From Aquitalea magnusonii (GTDB lineage: Bacteria > Pseudomonadota > Gammaproteobacteria > Burkholderiales > Chromobacteriaceae), in assembly GCF_003202035.1 (NCBI RefSeq), contig NZ_QJKC01000009.1, forward strand, positions 1 to 64,000: a DNA stretch of 64,000 nucleotides, written 5' to 3'. Every line of letters begins with the position of its first letter. The first letter of the stretch is position 1. The notes under the pieces are model-generated. The model ran no database searches. It had not been told where the DNA came from and saw only the letters and a list, made by a program, of their open reading frames with translations. The position numbers were made by a program, and so were the translations under genes. This document shows positions 53,033-61,623 of this stretch, piece after piece.

Positions 53033-53988
53033 TGCATGTCCTTGCGCGCCAGCAAGGCCTGATACACCACATCGACGCTTGGGCACTGGCCGATATTTCC
53101 CAGATTGGTGGCCCAGGCGGTTTCCACCACGCCGGTCTTGCTGGGGTCGGTATCGGTATAAATGGCCACCAGCGGCACATTCAGCGCATTGGCCAGGTGA
53201 CACAGGCCGGTATCCACGCCAATGACGGCGCGGGCATGGCCCAGCAAACCGCAGGCTTCGATCAGGTTGATGCGCGGTGCCACCATGGCCTGCGGCATGG
53301 CCGCCGCCAGACGGTTGGCCCGCTGCTGTTCGGCGGCATTACCCCAGGGAATGATCAGTTGCAGGCCGTGCCGTGCAGACAGCTGTTCACCCAGTGCAAT
53401 CCAGTGCGATTCCGGCCATTCCTTGGATGCACGGCTGGTGGCATGCAGCAGCACGGCGTATTGGCCTGGCGGCAACCAGTCTGGCCGGGCTGCCGCCGGC
53501 ACGCCAAAACGCGGGCTGCCCTCCGGCTGGTAACCAAATACCTTGGACAACAGCAAGCGGCAGCGCTCGACCGCAGACAGCGACCAGTCGACACGGTGGG
53601 TCTTGTCATACAGCAGGCAGGCCAGCGGTTCGCGAATGCTCTGTCTGTCGTAACCGGTCAGCGGGGCGCAGCTGAGCTTGGCCGGCAGCGCACTTTTCAA
53701 CAGGCCCTGGCAATCCACCACCAGCTCCCAGCGGGTGGCACGCAAGGCACGGCGCATGGCCCTGATTTCTGCCCAGGTGGCCGCGGACAGCAGGTTTTTG
53801 CGCCAGCGCCGCCAGGCCAGGGTAATGACTTCATCCACCGCCGGGTGCAAACGGGCGATGTCAGCGAAATTTTCTTCGGCCAGCCAGCTGATGCGAAGGT
53901 TGGGGTAGTGCGTTTTCAGCTCGGTAATGGCAGGCCAGGTGTGGATAAGGTCGCCCATCGACGAGGTACGCACGATCAGTACGTTCAT
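53029..53988 (-). CDS. waaC: LPS heptosyltransferase I
   Basis: Adds the first L-glycero-D-manno-heptose to Kdo in the LPS inner core. The 319 residues start MNVLIVRTSSMGDLIHTWPAI, the family hallmark with the catalytic Asp, and include LVVDCQGLLKSAL, VLLHATSRASKEWPESHW and the C-terminal GVDTGLCHLANAL nucleotide-binding stretch. Starts at 53991 or 54000 are also possible; I chose the one matching family length. One exact DnaA box (53940-53948) lies inside its first codons. waaA follows with coupling. Confidence 0.93.
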   Translation of the reverse strand: MNVLIVRTSSMGDLIHTWPAITELKTHYPNLRISWLAEENFADIARLHPAVDEVITLAWRRWRKNLLSAATWAEIRAMRRALRATRWELVVDCQGLLKSALPAKLSCAPLTGYDRQSIREPLACLLYDKTHRVDWSLSAVERCRLLLSKVFGYQPEGSPRFGVPAAARPDWLPPGQYAVLLHATSRASKEWPESHWIALGEQLSARHGLQLIIPWGNAAEQQRANRLAAAMPQAMVAPRINLIEACGLLGHARAVIGVDTGLCHLANALNVPLVAIYTDTDPSKTGVVETAWATNLGNIGQCPSVDVVYQALLARKDMQ

Positions 53989-54430
53989 CATGGCGCGCAT
54001 TGTAACCGAGCGTCACTGTGGTTAACCACGTAAAATCCACAGGCAGCATTTGTGGATAAGCAGCTGTGAATAATTCCGCCCATATTTATCCACAATCTGC
54101 CAGCGCTCCCGCCACCCGATTAATCCCAGTGCCATCAACAGGGCAAGTGACTGAACAGATAACGCTTTTTAAGGGTTATCAACAGAAAAGCACTGCTCTC
54201 ATTAGTCTCTTCATAATAAAATTAGGCTTAAGATAACTAATCTGGACACGACAAAAATGTGTATGCACAGACCGGTCTGCTCAAGTCTCTGACAGCATGT
54301 GGATAAACCCGGTCTGTTGCACACTGCCAAAGTTATCCACAAAGGATCATGTCTTCAGTCATCTGCTGACCAACAACTTCCAGTCAGCAATAAATCATTG
54401 AATAAACTGGTAAATAAGGACTTATCCACA
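53940..54430. other. oriC: Candidate chromosomal replication origin (DnaA-box cluster)
   Basis: Six exact 9-mers TTATCCACA lie within about 490 bases: minus strand at 53940-53948, 54051-54059 and 54298-54306; plus strand at 54086-54094, 54333-54341 and 54422-54430. Near matches include TTATTCACA (54065-54073, minus) and TTATCAACA (54176-54184). An AT-rich stretch (54195-54245) could be the unwinding element. Genes on each side diverge from here. Two parS-like sites lie 12 kb left and 8 kb right. A DnaA-titrating or DnaA-regulated locus is the alternative. Confidence 0.75.
54268..54279. repeat. 12-bp palindrome within the origin-like region
   Basis: CAGACCGGTCTG is a perfect palindrome in the middle of the DnaA-box cluster; its right half CCGGTCTG recurs at 54309-54316, just after a DnaA box. 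It may be a site for an origin-binding regulator. Confidence 0.5.
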
Positions 54431-54487
54431 GCAAGTGGGCTTCTTCTACCAGTTTCTTCCATATACATATGGGAATAACAAGAAAAG

Positions 54488-55246
54488 ATGCGAGAACCGC
54501 TCAGCGTTGTGCTCATCACCAAAAATGCTGCTCTCCAGCTGGAAAAAACACTGGCCAGCGTGCAGTGGGCAGATGAAATCGTGGTGGTGGATTCGGGAAG
54601 TACGGATGAAACCGTGGCGATAGCTTCTGCCTATAAGGCAAAAGTTATCCACCAGGACTGGCTGGGATTTGGTCCGCAGAAGCAATTTGCCGTTGCTGCT
54701 GCTAGCCATGACTGGGTGTTGTGCCTGGATGCAGACGAATGGCCATCGGCAGAATTGGTATTGCAAATCAAACAGATACTGAACAATCCACAGGCAGCCG
54801 CCTACCGCTTTGCCCGCAGCAACCGTTTCATGGGTCGTTTTCTCAAGCATGGCGAAGGCTACCCGGACTGGAGCCTGCGGCTGTTTGATCGCCGTCAGGC
54901 AGGCTGGTCCGATGATGTGGTGCACGAATACGTACAGTGCAATGGACCTGTGGAAAAACTCTGCGGCGACCTGATGCATGAATCAGGCGAGGACATCGCG
55001 CTGTATCTGGCCAAACAGAACCGCTACACCAGCTTGCAGGCAGAAATGCTGTATAAACGCGGGAAAACTGCGGGATGGGCCAAGCTGGTGTTCAGCCCCT
55101 TGCTGCGCTTTGCCAAGTTTTACCTGGTACGCCGTGGTTTTCTGGATGGTTTGCCCGGACTGGTCCACATCAGCATTGGCTGCTTCAACAGCTATATCAA
55201 ATACGCCAAGCTCAATGAGCTGCATCGATTGGGAAACAGGAAATGA
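54488..55246 (+). CDS. WaaE/LgtF-type family 2 glycosyltransferase
   Basis: GT2 enzyme of the WaaE/LgtF (KdtX) kind that adds a sugar, often beta-1,4-glucose, to heptose I of the LPS core. The 252 residues show LSVVLITKNAALQLEKTLASV, ADEIVVVDSGSTDETVAIA, the DXD-like CLDADEW, and RLFDRRQAGWSDDVVHEYV. Divergent from waaC across the origin-like gap, it fits the inner-core LPS theme. Its ATGA overlap with the epimerase gene indicates joint translation. One near-exact DnaA box (TTATCCACC, 54645-54653) lies inside it. Confidence 0.9.
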   Translation: MREPLSVVLITKNAALQLEKTLASVQWADEIVVVDSGSTDETVAIASAYKAKVIHQDWLGFGPQKQFAVAAASHDWVLCLDADEWPSAELVLQIKQILNNPQAAAYRFARSNRFMGRFLKHGEGYPDWSLRLFDRRQAGWSDDVVHEYVQCNGPVEKLCGDLMHESGEDIALYLAKQNRYTSLQAEMLYKRGKTAGWAKLVFSPLLRFAKFYLVRRGFLDGLPGLVHISIGCFNSYIKYAKLNELHRLGNRK

Positions 55247-56220
55247 AGATTTTGCTCACCGGCGTGGCCGGTTTTATTGGCCGGGCGGTGGCCGAACGTC
55301 TGCTGCAACAGGCAGGAATCGAAGTGGTGGGGGTGGATAATCTGAATGATTACTACCCGGTGAGCCTGAAACAGGCCCGCCTTGCCACGCTGCAGGGCCG
55401 TGACGGCTTCCGCTTCGTGCAGCTGGACCTGGCTGACTGGACGGCGCTGAACGCGCTGTGCGGGGCGGAAGGCTTCGATTACGTGATTCATCTGGCGGCC
55501 CAGGCCGGGGTGCGTTACTCCATCGACAATCCGCATGTCTACGCCCAGAGCAATCTGCTGGGCATGACCAATGTGCTGGAAGCCTGCCGTCGCCACGCGG
55601 TCAAGCACTTGGTGTATGCCAGCTCCAGCAGCGTGTACGGCCAGAATGCCAAGGTGCCGTTTGCCGAGGACGACCGGGTGGATGCCCCGGTCAGCTTTTA
55701 TGCCGCCACCAAGAAGGCCAACGAGGTGATGGCGCACAGCTATGCCCACCTGTATGACCTGCCTTGTACCGGCCTGCGCTTTTTCACCGTGTATGGCCCG
55801 TGGGGCCGGCCGGACATGGCGCCATGGCTGTTTACCGAAGCCATTTTGCAAGGTCGGCCGATCAAGGTGTTCAACCACGGCCAGATGCAACGCGATTTCA
55901 CCTATATCGACGATATTGTCGAAGGCGTGGTGCGGGTGATGCAGCATGTGCCGTCAGCGGAAAACGGCCAGCCGCCGTATGCCCTGTTCAATATCGGCAA
56001 TCACAATCCGGTAGCCCTGCTGGATTTCATCCACAGCATCGAAGCCGCCTGCGGTCGCGCCGCGGTGAAGGAGTACTACCCGATGCAGGATGGCGATGTG
56101 CCGGTGACCTATGCCGATACCAGCCGGCTGCGCGCTGCGGTGGGCTTTTCGCCGGATACGCCGCTGACGGTGGGCATGCAGGCCTTTGTCGACTGGTATC
56201 GCGGCTATCACCAGTGCTGA
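55243..56220 (+). CDS. NAD-dependent nucleotide-sugar epimerase (UDP-glucuronate 4-epimerase-like)
   Basis: Short-chain epimerase of 325 residues. Rossmann motif LLTGVAGFIGRAVAERLL, HLAAQAGVRYSIDNPHVYAQSNL, catalytic SSSSVYG and YAATKK (Tyr-Lys pair), and RFFTVYGPWGRPDMAPWLF. The last, with DNLNDYYPVSLK, is typical of UDP-glucuronate 4-epimerases (CapI/GAE group). It probably supplies UDP-galacturonate or a similar sugar for surface polysaccharide. Start overlaps the glycosyltransferase stop by four bases. Confidence 0.9.
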   Translation: MKILLTGVAGFIGRAVAERLLQQAGIEVVGVDNLNDYYPVSLKQARLATLQGRDGFRFVQLDLADWTALNALCGAEGFDYVIHLAAQAGVRYSIDNPHVYAQSNLLGMTNVLEACRRHAVKHLVYASSSSVYGQNAKVPFAEDDRVDAPVSFYAATKKANEVMAHSYAHLYDLPCTGLRFFTVYGPWGRPDMAPWLFTEAILQGRPIKVFNHGQMQRDFTYIDDIVEGVVRVMQHVPSAENGQPPYALFNIGNHNPVALLDFIHSIEAACGRAAVKEYYPMQDGDVPVTYADTSRLRAAVGFSPDTPLTVGMQAFVDWYRGYHQC

Positions 56221-56383
56221 AGACCATGATCTGGCCACTTGCTGCGGCGTAAAGGCGCTGTGACGCGTTGCTGGCGCGTTTTTGCCATAGCGGCTGCTCA
56301 GGATGGCTGGCGCAGCGTGGCGGGTGGTTTACGGGCCGCTTCTGGCGAGGTCGGTTTTTCAATCGTGAATGACAGGGACTGCC

Positions 56384-56881
56384 ATGCAGATACGCCCCGC
56401 GCTTGGCACGGATGTGGCCGCGCTCCAGCAACTGATACTGAACGATGGGCCGAATGACTGGAATTATTTGCCGCCGGATGGGGTGGCAGCGACGCTGCAG
56501 CAATTGGCGGCAGGCCGCGTGCAGGGTTTGCTGGCGGAGCAGCAGGGCAGGGTGATCGGCATCATGCTGTATGCCGGTGACGACCCTTATCCGCAATATC
56601 GCCCGGCGGATGTCGCGCCAGCGCAGGCGGCTTTTCTGATCGAGGCGGTGATCAGCCGCGACTGTGCCGGGCAGGGCCTGGGCAGCCGGCTATTGCTGGC
56701 GGTATGTGCCGCCTTGGCTGAACAGGGTTGTGGCTGGCTGTGTGCCGACCGCCATCAGCAAAATGCTGGCTCGGCCGGGATGATGCGCAAGGCGGGTTTT
56801 GTCGAACTGGGCAGTTATCCGGATAGCGAACGGCGCTGGAGTGGTTCGCGCCAGACCACGGTGTGTGGCCGCCGTCTGTAA
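56384..56881 (+). CDS. GNAT-family acetyltransferase
   Basis: A 165-residue N-acetyltransferase beginning MQIRPALGTDVAALQQLI. Motif A is FLIEAVISRDCAGQGLGSRLLLAVCAAL; the later NAGSAGMMRKAGFVELG corresponds to the aromatic-rich motif B. AGGGAC precedes the ATG at 56384; an in-frame ATG at 56369 is possible. Substrate unknown. It converges on the outer-membrane beta-barrel gene 25 bases away. Confidence 0.85.
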   Translation: MQIRPALGTDVAALQQLILNDGPNDWNYLPPDGVAATLQQLAAGRVQGLLAEQQGRVIGIMLYAGDDPYPQYRPADVAPAQAAFLIEAVISRDCAGQGLGSRLLLAVCAALAEQGCGWLCADRHQQNAGSAGMMRKAGFVELGSYPDSERRWSGSRQTTVCGRRL

Positions 56882-56906
56882 TGGCCACGGGCTGGCTCAG
56901 CCCAGT

Positions 56907-57581
56907 TCAGTACAGTTTGGCATTGAGACTGAACACCGCCTGCCAGCCGGCGCTGTGCTGCGCTTGCTGGTCGGCCATCCAGCGCGAACCGGCACCGACA
57001 TCCAGCGACCAGCGCGGGTTGAAGGGATGGTTCAGCATCAGCAGCAGATTGCTTTGCTCCAGGTGCCGGCCGCTGTCATTGGCCTGATGCCCCAGGCTGG
57101 CGGCGCGTTGGCTATCGGCCAGGCTGCCCCAGCCCAGCAGGCTGATGCGCTGGTTTTGCCAGTGGCCCAGGGTGATGTCCAGATTAAGCAGCAACAGGCT
57201 GCCGGGGCTGGCATGGCCCAGCCGGTCGGCATAGCCGATGGAAAGCGAACCATCCTGCGGCAGATCCAGCCCGTAGCGCGCCACCCCCATCCAGTGGCTG
57301 GAATTGGCCCCCAGTTCCCACTGGCTTTCATTGGCTGCGGCCAGCGATACCCAGCCGCCCGGTGCCGGCAGGCCGACGCCGGCTTCGCCTTGCTGCACAA
57401 ACAGGCTGCCGTATGGCGTATCGTGGCGCAGATCGACATTCGGTTGCAGCCGGGAGCCGCTGCCGGCGCTGGTCTGGTACAGATTGCCAGCCAGGCTGAT
57501 GCTCATGCTGTGCACTGCTTCCTCGGCCAGACAGGGCTGAACAAGCAGCAGGATGGGCAGCAGGCTGAGAACACGGGTCAT
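56907..57581 (-). CDS. Putative outer-membrane beta-barrel protein (YfaZ-like, uncertain)
   Basis: A 224-residue exported protein. Signal peptide MTRVLSLLPILLLVQPCLAEE is followed by alternating hydrophobic/polar strands typical of a small outer-membrane barrel (for example SLSIGYADRLG, SLLLLNLDITLGHWQ, WSLDVGAGSRW), ending in a C-terminal tyrosine (AKLY) instead of Phe. Resemblance to the YfaZ family is weak. CTGGAG precedes the chosen ATG; a much longer frame upstream is a shadow. No functional link to its neighbours is evident. Confidence 0.6.
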   Translation of the reverse strand: MTRVLSLLPILLLVQPCLAEEAVHSMSISLAGNLYQTSAGSGSRLQPNVDLRHDTPYGSLFVQQGEAGVGLPAPGGWVSLAAANESQWELGANSSHWMGVARYGLDLPQDGSLSIGYADRLGHASPGSLLLLNLDITLGHWQNQRISLLGWGSLADSQRAASLGHQANDSGRHLEQSNLLLMLNHPFNPRWSLDVGAGSRWMADQQAQHSAGWQAVFSLNAKLY

Positions 57582-57969
57582 GACAACTCCAGGAGCAGGG
57601 TAGTGGGGCTTGATTCCGGCTGCATGGAAACGATTTTCTGTGGCCAGCTGCCATTGTCGGCAGAGAATACGCCGAGCCGGTGTTTCTGCAAACCGCTCAC
57701 CGCGGCATTCCACCGGCTGTCCCCGCTTGCCGTTCTGCCGGGCATATTTTTTTTGGGCGGCGCAAAGCGGATGGACTGTTTTGCACCCTGTAGCCCTCAA
57801 GCTGATGAATTCATGTCGTAATTTGCAGCATCCTGCCAGCCAAAGGCGCTGAAATTTTATGCATTATTAATTATTTGTGTTTTTTAATGCATAAATCAAT
57901 ATTAAGCGGAACTACCTCGACTTTTTTGCTATCAGTCATTGCATCAAGACTTTGTCGGAGGGCTGCGCC

Positions 57970-59184
57970 ATGCTTCATCATTCGCCCCTGATTGCCACCA
58001 TTGTCGGCAGTCTGGTGTTTGCTTTCATCCTGGGAACGCTGGCTTTCCGCCTGCGTCTGCCGCCGCTGATCGGCTATCTGTGTGCCGGCATCGTGGCCGG
58101 CCCCTTCACCCCCGGCTTTACCGCGGACGGCCAGATTGCACCGCAACTGGCCGAGATGGGCGTCATCCTGCTGATGTTCGGCGTCGGCCTGCATTTTTCG
58201 GTGCGTGATCTGCTGTCGGTCAAGGCCATTGCCCTGCCGGGAGCCATCGGCCAGATCCTGCTGGCCACCGTGCTGGGGCTGGGTATGTCGCAGCTGTTGG
58301 GCTGGCCGCTGGGCGAGGGAGTGGTGTTCGGCCTGGCCTTGTCCACCGCCAGCACCGTGGTCTTGCTCAAGGCCTTGCAGGAAAAGAATCTGGAACAGAC
58401 AGATGATGGCAAGATCGCCATTGGCTGGCTGGTGGTGGAAGACCTGGTAATGGTGCTGACGCTGGTGTTGCTGCCCATCTTTGCCGGGGTGCTGGGTGGC
58501 AAGGGCGCGGCCACCGCCATCAGCGGCAGCGCGGTGCTGTGGACCATTGTGCTGACGCTGGGCAAGGTGGCGGCCTTTGTGGCGCTGATGCTGGTGTTTG
58601 GCCGCCGTTTCATTCCGTGGATGCTGGAACGCATCGTCTATACCGGCAGCCGCGAGCTGTTCCGGCTGGCGGTGCTGTCCACGGCGCTGGGGGTGGCTTA
58701 CGGCGCGTCCTTGCTGTTTGATGTGTCGTTTGCGCTGGGGGCATTCTTTGCCGGCATGGTGCTGGCCGAATCGCCGCTGAGCCACCGTGCGGCGGAAGAA
58801 TCATTACCCTTGCGCGATGCCTTTTCCGTGCTGTTTTTCGTGTCGGTGGGCATGCTGCTCAATCCAAGCGTGCTATTGCATAACTTCTGGGAAGTGCTGG
58901 GCACGCTGCTGATCATCGTGGTGGGCAAGTCGCTGGGGGCTTATGGCATTGTGCGCTTGTTTGGCCGCAGCCCGGCCACTGCGCTGACCATTGCCGCCAG
59001 TCTGGCGCAGATCGGCGAATTTTCCTTTATTCTGGCTGGTCTGGGCATTACCTTGGGCCTGATGAGCGAACACAGCCATTCGCTGATTCTGGCCGGGGCC
59101 ATTCTGTCCATCCTGCTTAATCCGCTGCTGTTTGTCTGGACCGGGCGCTATCGCCAGCGCCAGCAGCAGGCGCTGGATGGCTGA
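57970..59184 (+). CDS. CPA2-family cation/proton antiporter without regulatory RCK domain
   Basis: Monovalent cation:proton antiporter of the KefB/YbaL (CPA2) kind. The 404-residue protein is almost all membrane helices (about 12-13): PPLIGYLCAGIVAGP, GVILLMFGVGLHFSVRDLL, LALSTASTVVLLKALQE, VVEDLVMVLTLVLLPIFAG, FALGAFFAGMVLAESPLSHRA, ASLAQIGEFSFILAGLG. It stops right after the last helix and lacks the C-terminal TrkA-N/RCK domains that normally gate KefB and YbaL. GGAGGG lies seven bases before the ATG at 57970. Confidence 0.88.
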   Translation: MLHHSPLIATIVGSLVFAFILGTLAFRLRLPPLIGYLCAGIVAGPFTPGFTADGQIAPQLAEMGVILLMFGVGLHFSVRDLLSVKAIALPGAIGQILLATVLGLGMSQLLGWPLGEGVVFGLALSTASTVVLLKALQEKNLEQTDDGKIAIGWLVVEDLVMVLTLVLLPIFAGVLGGKGAATAISGSAVLWTIVLTLGKVAAFVALMLVFGRRFIPWMLERIVYTGSRELFRLAVLSTALGVAYGASLLFDVSFALGAFFAGMVLAESPLSHRAAEESLPLRDAFSVLFFVSVGMLLNPSVLLHNFWEVLGTLLIIVVGKSLGAYGIVRLFGRSPATALTIAASLAQIGEFSFILAGLGITLGLMSEHSHSLILAGAILSILLNPLLFVWTGRYRQRQQQALDG

Positions 59185-59216
59185 GTCAGGGCAGGCCGAC
59201 GCAGCAGCAATGGTGG

Positions 59217-59325
59217 GCCGCGCTCAGCGCGGCTAACCAAACCACGTAGAGAAGCCGGGCCAAGGCGCGCCGACGCAGACAGCACCAAGAGTAGGGCAAG
59301 CAGGCGCGGGGGTTTGGTTAGCGGG
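59217..59325. repeat. Dispersed intergenic repeat, copy 2
   Basis: Related to the element at 27562-27688: the core CAAGGCGCGCCGACGCAGACAG (59261-59282) differs by one base. Ends are a perfect 11-bp inverted repeat GCTAACCAAAC (59232-59242) and GTTTGGTTAGC (59312-59322). A small hairpin GCCGCGC-TCA-GCGCGGC (59217-59233) precedes it. It lies between the convergent antiporter and corC stops and may double as a transcription stop. Confidence 0.75.
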
Positions 59326-59327
59326 TC

Positions 59328-60647
59328 TCAATTGTCGTTATGCTCGAGCCGGCTGGAGGGCAGCCGGCACAGCATGATCTTGTCCACCCGGGTCTTGTCC
59401 ATGTCCACCACCTCGAAGCTGAAACCCTGCCAGTCGAAACGGTCGGTTACCGCCGGTACCCGGCCCAGCTGATACATCATCACGCCGCCCAGGGTGTGGA
59501 TATTGCCGGTGTCTTCACCCGGCAGCGGCTCATCGATATCGAAATACTGACGGAAGGCATCCAGCGTCACCATGCCATCCAGCAGATAACTGCCATCCTC
59601 GCGCTGCACGATATCGTCGTCTTCACCAGCGGTGTGTATGGAGGGCAGATCGCCCACCACGGTTTCCAGCACGTCGTTCATGGTCACCAGCCCTTCCAGT
59701 TCGCCGTACTCGTCCACCACCAGCGCCAGATGGGTGCGTGCCTGCTTGAACTGCTCCATCAGCTGCATCAGGCTGACCGTGGCCGGGATGTAGAGCGGGA
59801 TTTCCAGGTCGGCAATGAAATCCACGTTCTGGCCGGCCAGTACCCGGTCCAGCATGCGCTTGGTGTCCAGAATGCCCAGCACATGCTCCATGCCACCCTT
59901 GCACACCGGAAAACGGCTGTAGCCGTGGGCGATCAGCAGCTGGCGGTTGTCCTGCTGCTGGTCTTCGATATCGATGGAAACGATGTCCTTGCGCGGCGTC
60001 ATCACCGCCGCCACCTTGCGGTCATCCAGCCGGAAAATGTTTTCCACCAGCTCCTGTTCGGCACGGTCGAACACGCCTTCATCCGCCCCCTGTTCCATCA
60101 GCACGCGGATTTCTTCTTCGGTAATCGATGGCTCGCTGCTCTTGCGCGCACCGATCAGCCGCAACAGGGTGTCGGTCAGCCGCGACAGCAGGCGCACCAG
60201 CGGTGCGGCAGCACGCGACAGCAGCAACATGGGCGGAGCCAGGGTACTGGCAATGCCTTCCGGATTGAGCATGGCCAGCCGCTTGGGCACCAGCTCGCCA
60301 AAGATCAGCGACAGCATGGTGATGGCGGCCACCATCAGCGCTACCGACAGCGGTTTGTTATAGGCATGCAGTTGCGGCAGGCTCAGTTCCAGCCAGTCGC
60401 GCAGATGATCGGACAGCGCGGCTTCGCCATACACCCCGGAGAAAATGCTGATGCTGGTGATGCCGATCTGTACGGTAGACAGGAAACGGGTGGGTTCTTC
60501 CGCCAGCCGCAGCGCCGAACGGGCACCGCGACGGCCTTCTTCAGCCCATTGTTGCAAGCGTATCTTGCGTGAGGACACGATGGCGATTTCCGACATGGCA
60601 AACACGCCATTCAGCACAATCAGAACAAACAGAAAGAAAATATCCAC
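59328..60647 (-). CDS. CorC/HlyC-family protein (DUF21-CBS-transporter-associated domain)
   Basis: Membrane protein of the hemolysin-C/CorC family, 439 residues: an N-terminal DUF21 domain with about four helices (IFFLFVLIVLNGVFAMSEIAIVSSRKIR), two CBS domains (MTPRKDIVSIDIEDQQQ and near TVSLMQLMEQFKQARTHLALVVDEYGELEGLVTMNDVLETVVGD), and a C-terminal transporter-associated (CorC_HlyC) domain. Relatives modulate magnesium/cobalt efflux or cation homeostasis. It is next to the repeat element and is read towards the antiporter. Confidence 0.9.
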   Translation of the reverse strand: MDIFFLFVLIVLNGVFAMSEIAIVSSRKIRLQQWAEEGRRGARSALRLAEEPTRFLSTVQIGITSISIFSGVYGEAALSDHLRDWLELSLPQLHAYNKPLSVALMVAAITMLSLIFGELVPKRLAMLNPEGIASTLAPPMLLLSRAAAPLVRLLSRLTDTLLRLIGARKSSEPSITEEEIRVLMEQGADEGVFDRAEQELVENIFRLDDRKVAAVMTPRKDIVSIDIEDQQQDNRQLLIAHGYSRFPVCKGGMEHVLGILDTKRMLDRVLAGQNVDFIADLEIPLYIPATVSLMQLMEQFKQARTHLALVVDEYGELEGLVTMNDVLETVVGDLPSIHTAGEDDDIVQREDGSYLLDGMVTLDAFRQYFDIDEPLPGEDTGNIHTLGGVMMYQLGRVPAVTDRFDWQGFSFEVVDMDKTRVDKIMLCRLPSSRLEHNDN

Positions 60648-60708
60648 GATGCGGGAGAGGCGGGAAGATAACCCCTGCTAGCTTAGGGCAATGCGGCGCG
60701 GCTGCAAA

Positions 60709-60748
60709 GCAGGGTTTTGTTGCGCAGGGCTGCGCTTTGCAACCCTGC
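60709..60748. terminator. Hairpin between ung and corC
   Basis: GCAGGGTT (60709-60716) pairs with AACCCTGC (60741-60748) and an inner GCGCA/TGCGC extends the stem. On the minus strand it lies 13 bases after the ung stop and is followed by only TTT, so termination strength is uncertain. Confidence 0.45.
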
Positions 60749-60760
60749 AGCAAGGCCGTA

Positions 60761-61489
60761 TCAGAACAGGCTGTTCTGGCTGGCGGCCGGCATCCAGTGG
60801 ATGGTGCCGCGGCCATGGGCGGCCAGCCAGGCATTCACCTGCGAGAAATGACGACAGCCGTGAAAGCCGCGGCTGGCCGACAGGGGAGAGGGATGGGCGG
60901 CGGTCAGCACCAGATGACGGCTGCTATCGATGCGCTCGGCCTTGGTCTGGGCCCAGTTGCCCCATAGCAGGAAGACGCAGCCGGGATTTTTCTGGTTAAC
61001 GGCGTCGATCAGCGCGTCGGTCACCGCTTGCCAGCCCAGCTTGCCATGGCTGCCGGCCTTGTCCATTTCCACCGTCAGCACGCTGTTCAGCAGCAGCACA
61101 CCCTGCTCGGCCCAGTGCGTCAGGTCGCCGCTGGCCGGCATGCCACCACCCAGATCCGCCACCATTTCCTTGTAGATATTGCGCAAACTGGGCGGAATGC
61201 GCACGCCGGGCGGCACGGAAAACGACAGGCCCATGGCTTCGCCCTGACCGTGATACGGGTCCTGACCCAGGATCACCACCTTGATGTCGGCCGGTGCCAT
61301 GGTGCGCAGGGCATTGAAAATATTGGCGCGCGGCGGAAACAGGATTTTGCCCTGGGCAGCTTGCTGGCTGAGCTGCTGGTCAATCTGCAGCAGGCGGGCA
61401 AAGACGGCGGGTGATTTCAGCACATCCTCCCAGGCCGGATGGACCGGAGCCAGGGCAGGTGCAAGGTATTGGAGTTGTTTCAGGCTCAA
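60761..61489 (-). CDS. ung: Uracil-DNA glycosylase
   Basis: Removes uracil from DNA, starting base-excision repair. The 242 residues (family I) show the catalytic water-activating Asp in VVILGQDPYHGQGEAMGLSFSV, the Phe/Asn pocket with LLLNSVLTVE, and the DNA-intercalation loop TAAHPSPLSASRGFHGCRHFSQVN with the catalytic His. All active-site residues are present. Flanked by rhodanese and corC genes on the same strand with separate spacing. Confidence 0.96.
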   Translation of the reverse strand: MSLKQLQYLAPALAPVHPAWEDVLKSPAVFARLLQIDQQLSQQAAQGKILFPPRANIFNALRTMAPADIKVVILGQDPYHGQGEAMGLSFSVPPGVRIPPSLRNIYKEMVADLGGGMPASGDLTHWAEQGVLLLNSVLTVEMDKAGSHGKLGWQAVTDALIDAVNQKNPGCVFLLWGNWAQTKAERIDSSRHLVLTAAHPSPLSASRGFHGCRHFSQVNAWLAAHGRGTIHWMPAASQNSLF

Positions 61490-61623
61490 GACAGATACCG
61501 TATCAGTGTGGTTTTGCTGCGTTTTTGGACGCAGGCAGCAGGGACAAGTTGCAAAACAAAAGCCATTCCGCGGGGGAATGGCCTTGTCATGTTACGGCTA
61601 GCCGGCAGCGAGGTCTGCTGATC

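Noticed and set aside
57871-58785. A 304-codon minus-strand frame opposite the antiporter
   Set aside because: Gln/His-rich shadow of a helix-rich membrane protein; no start signal or motif.
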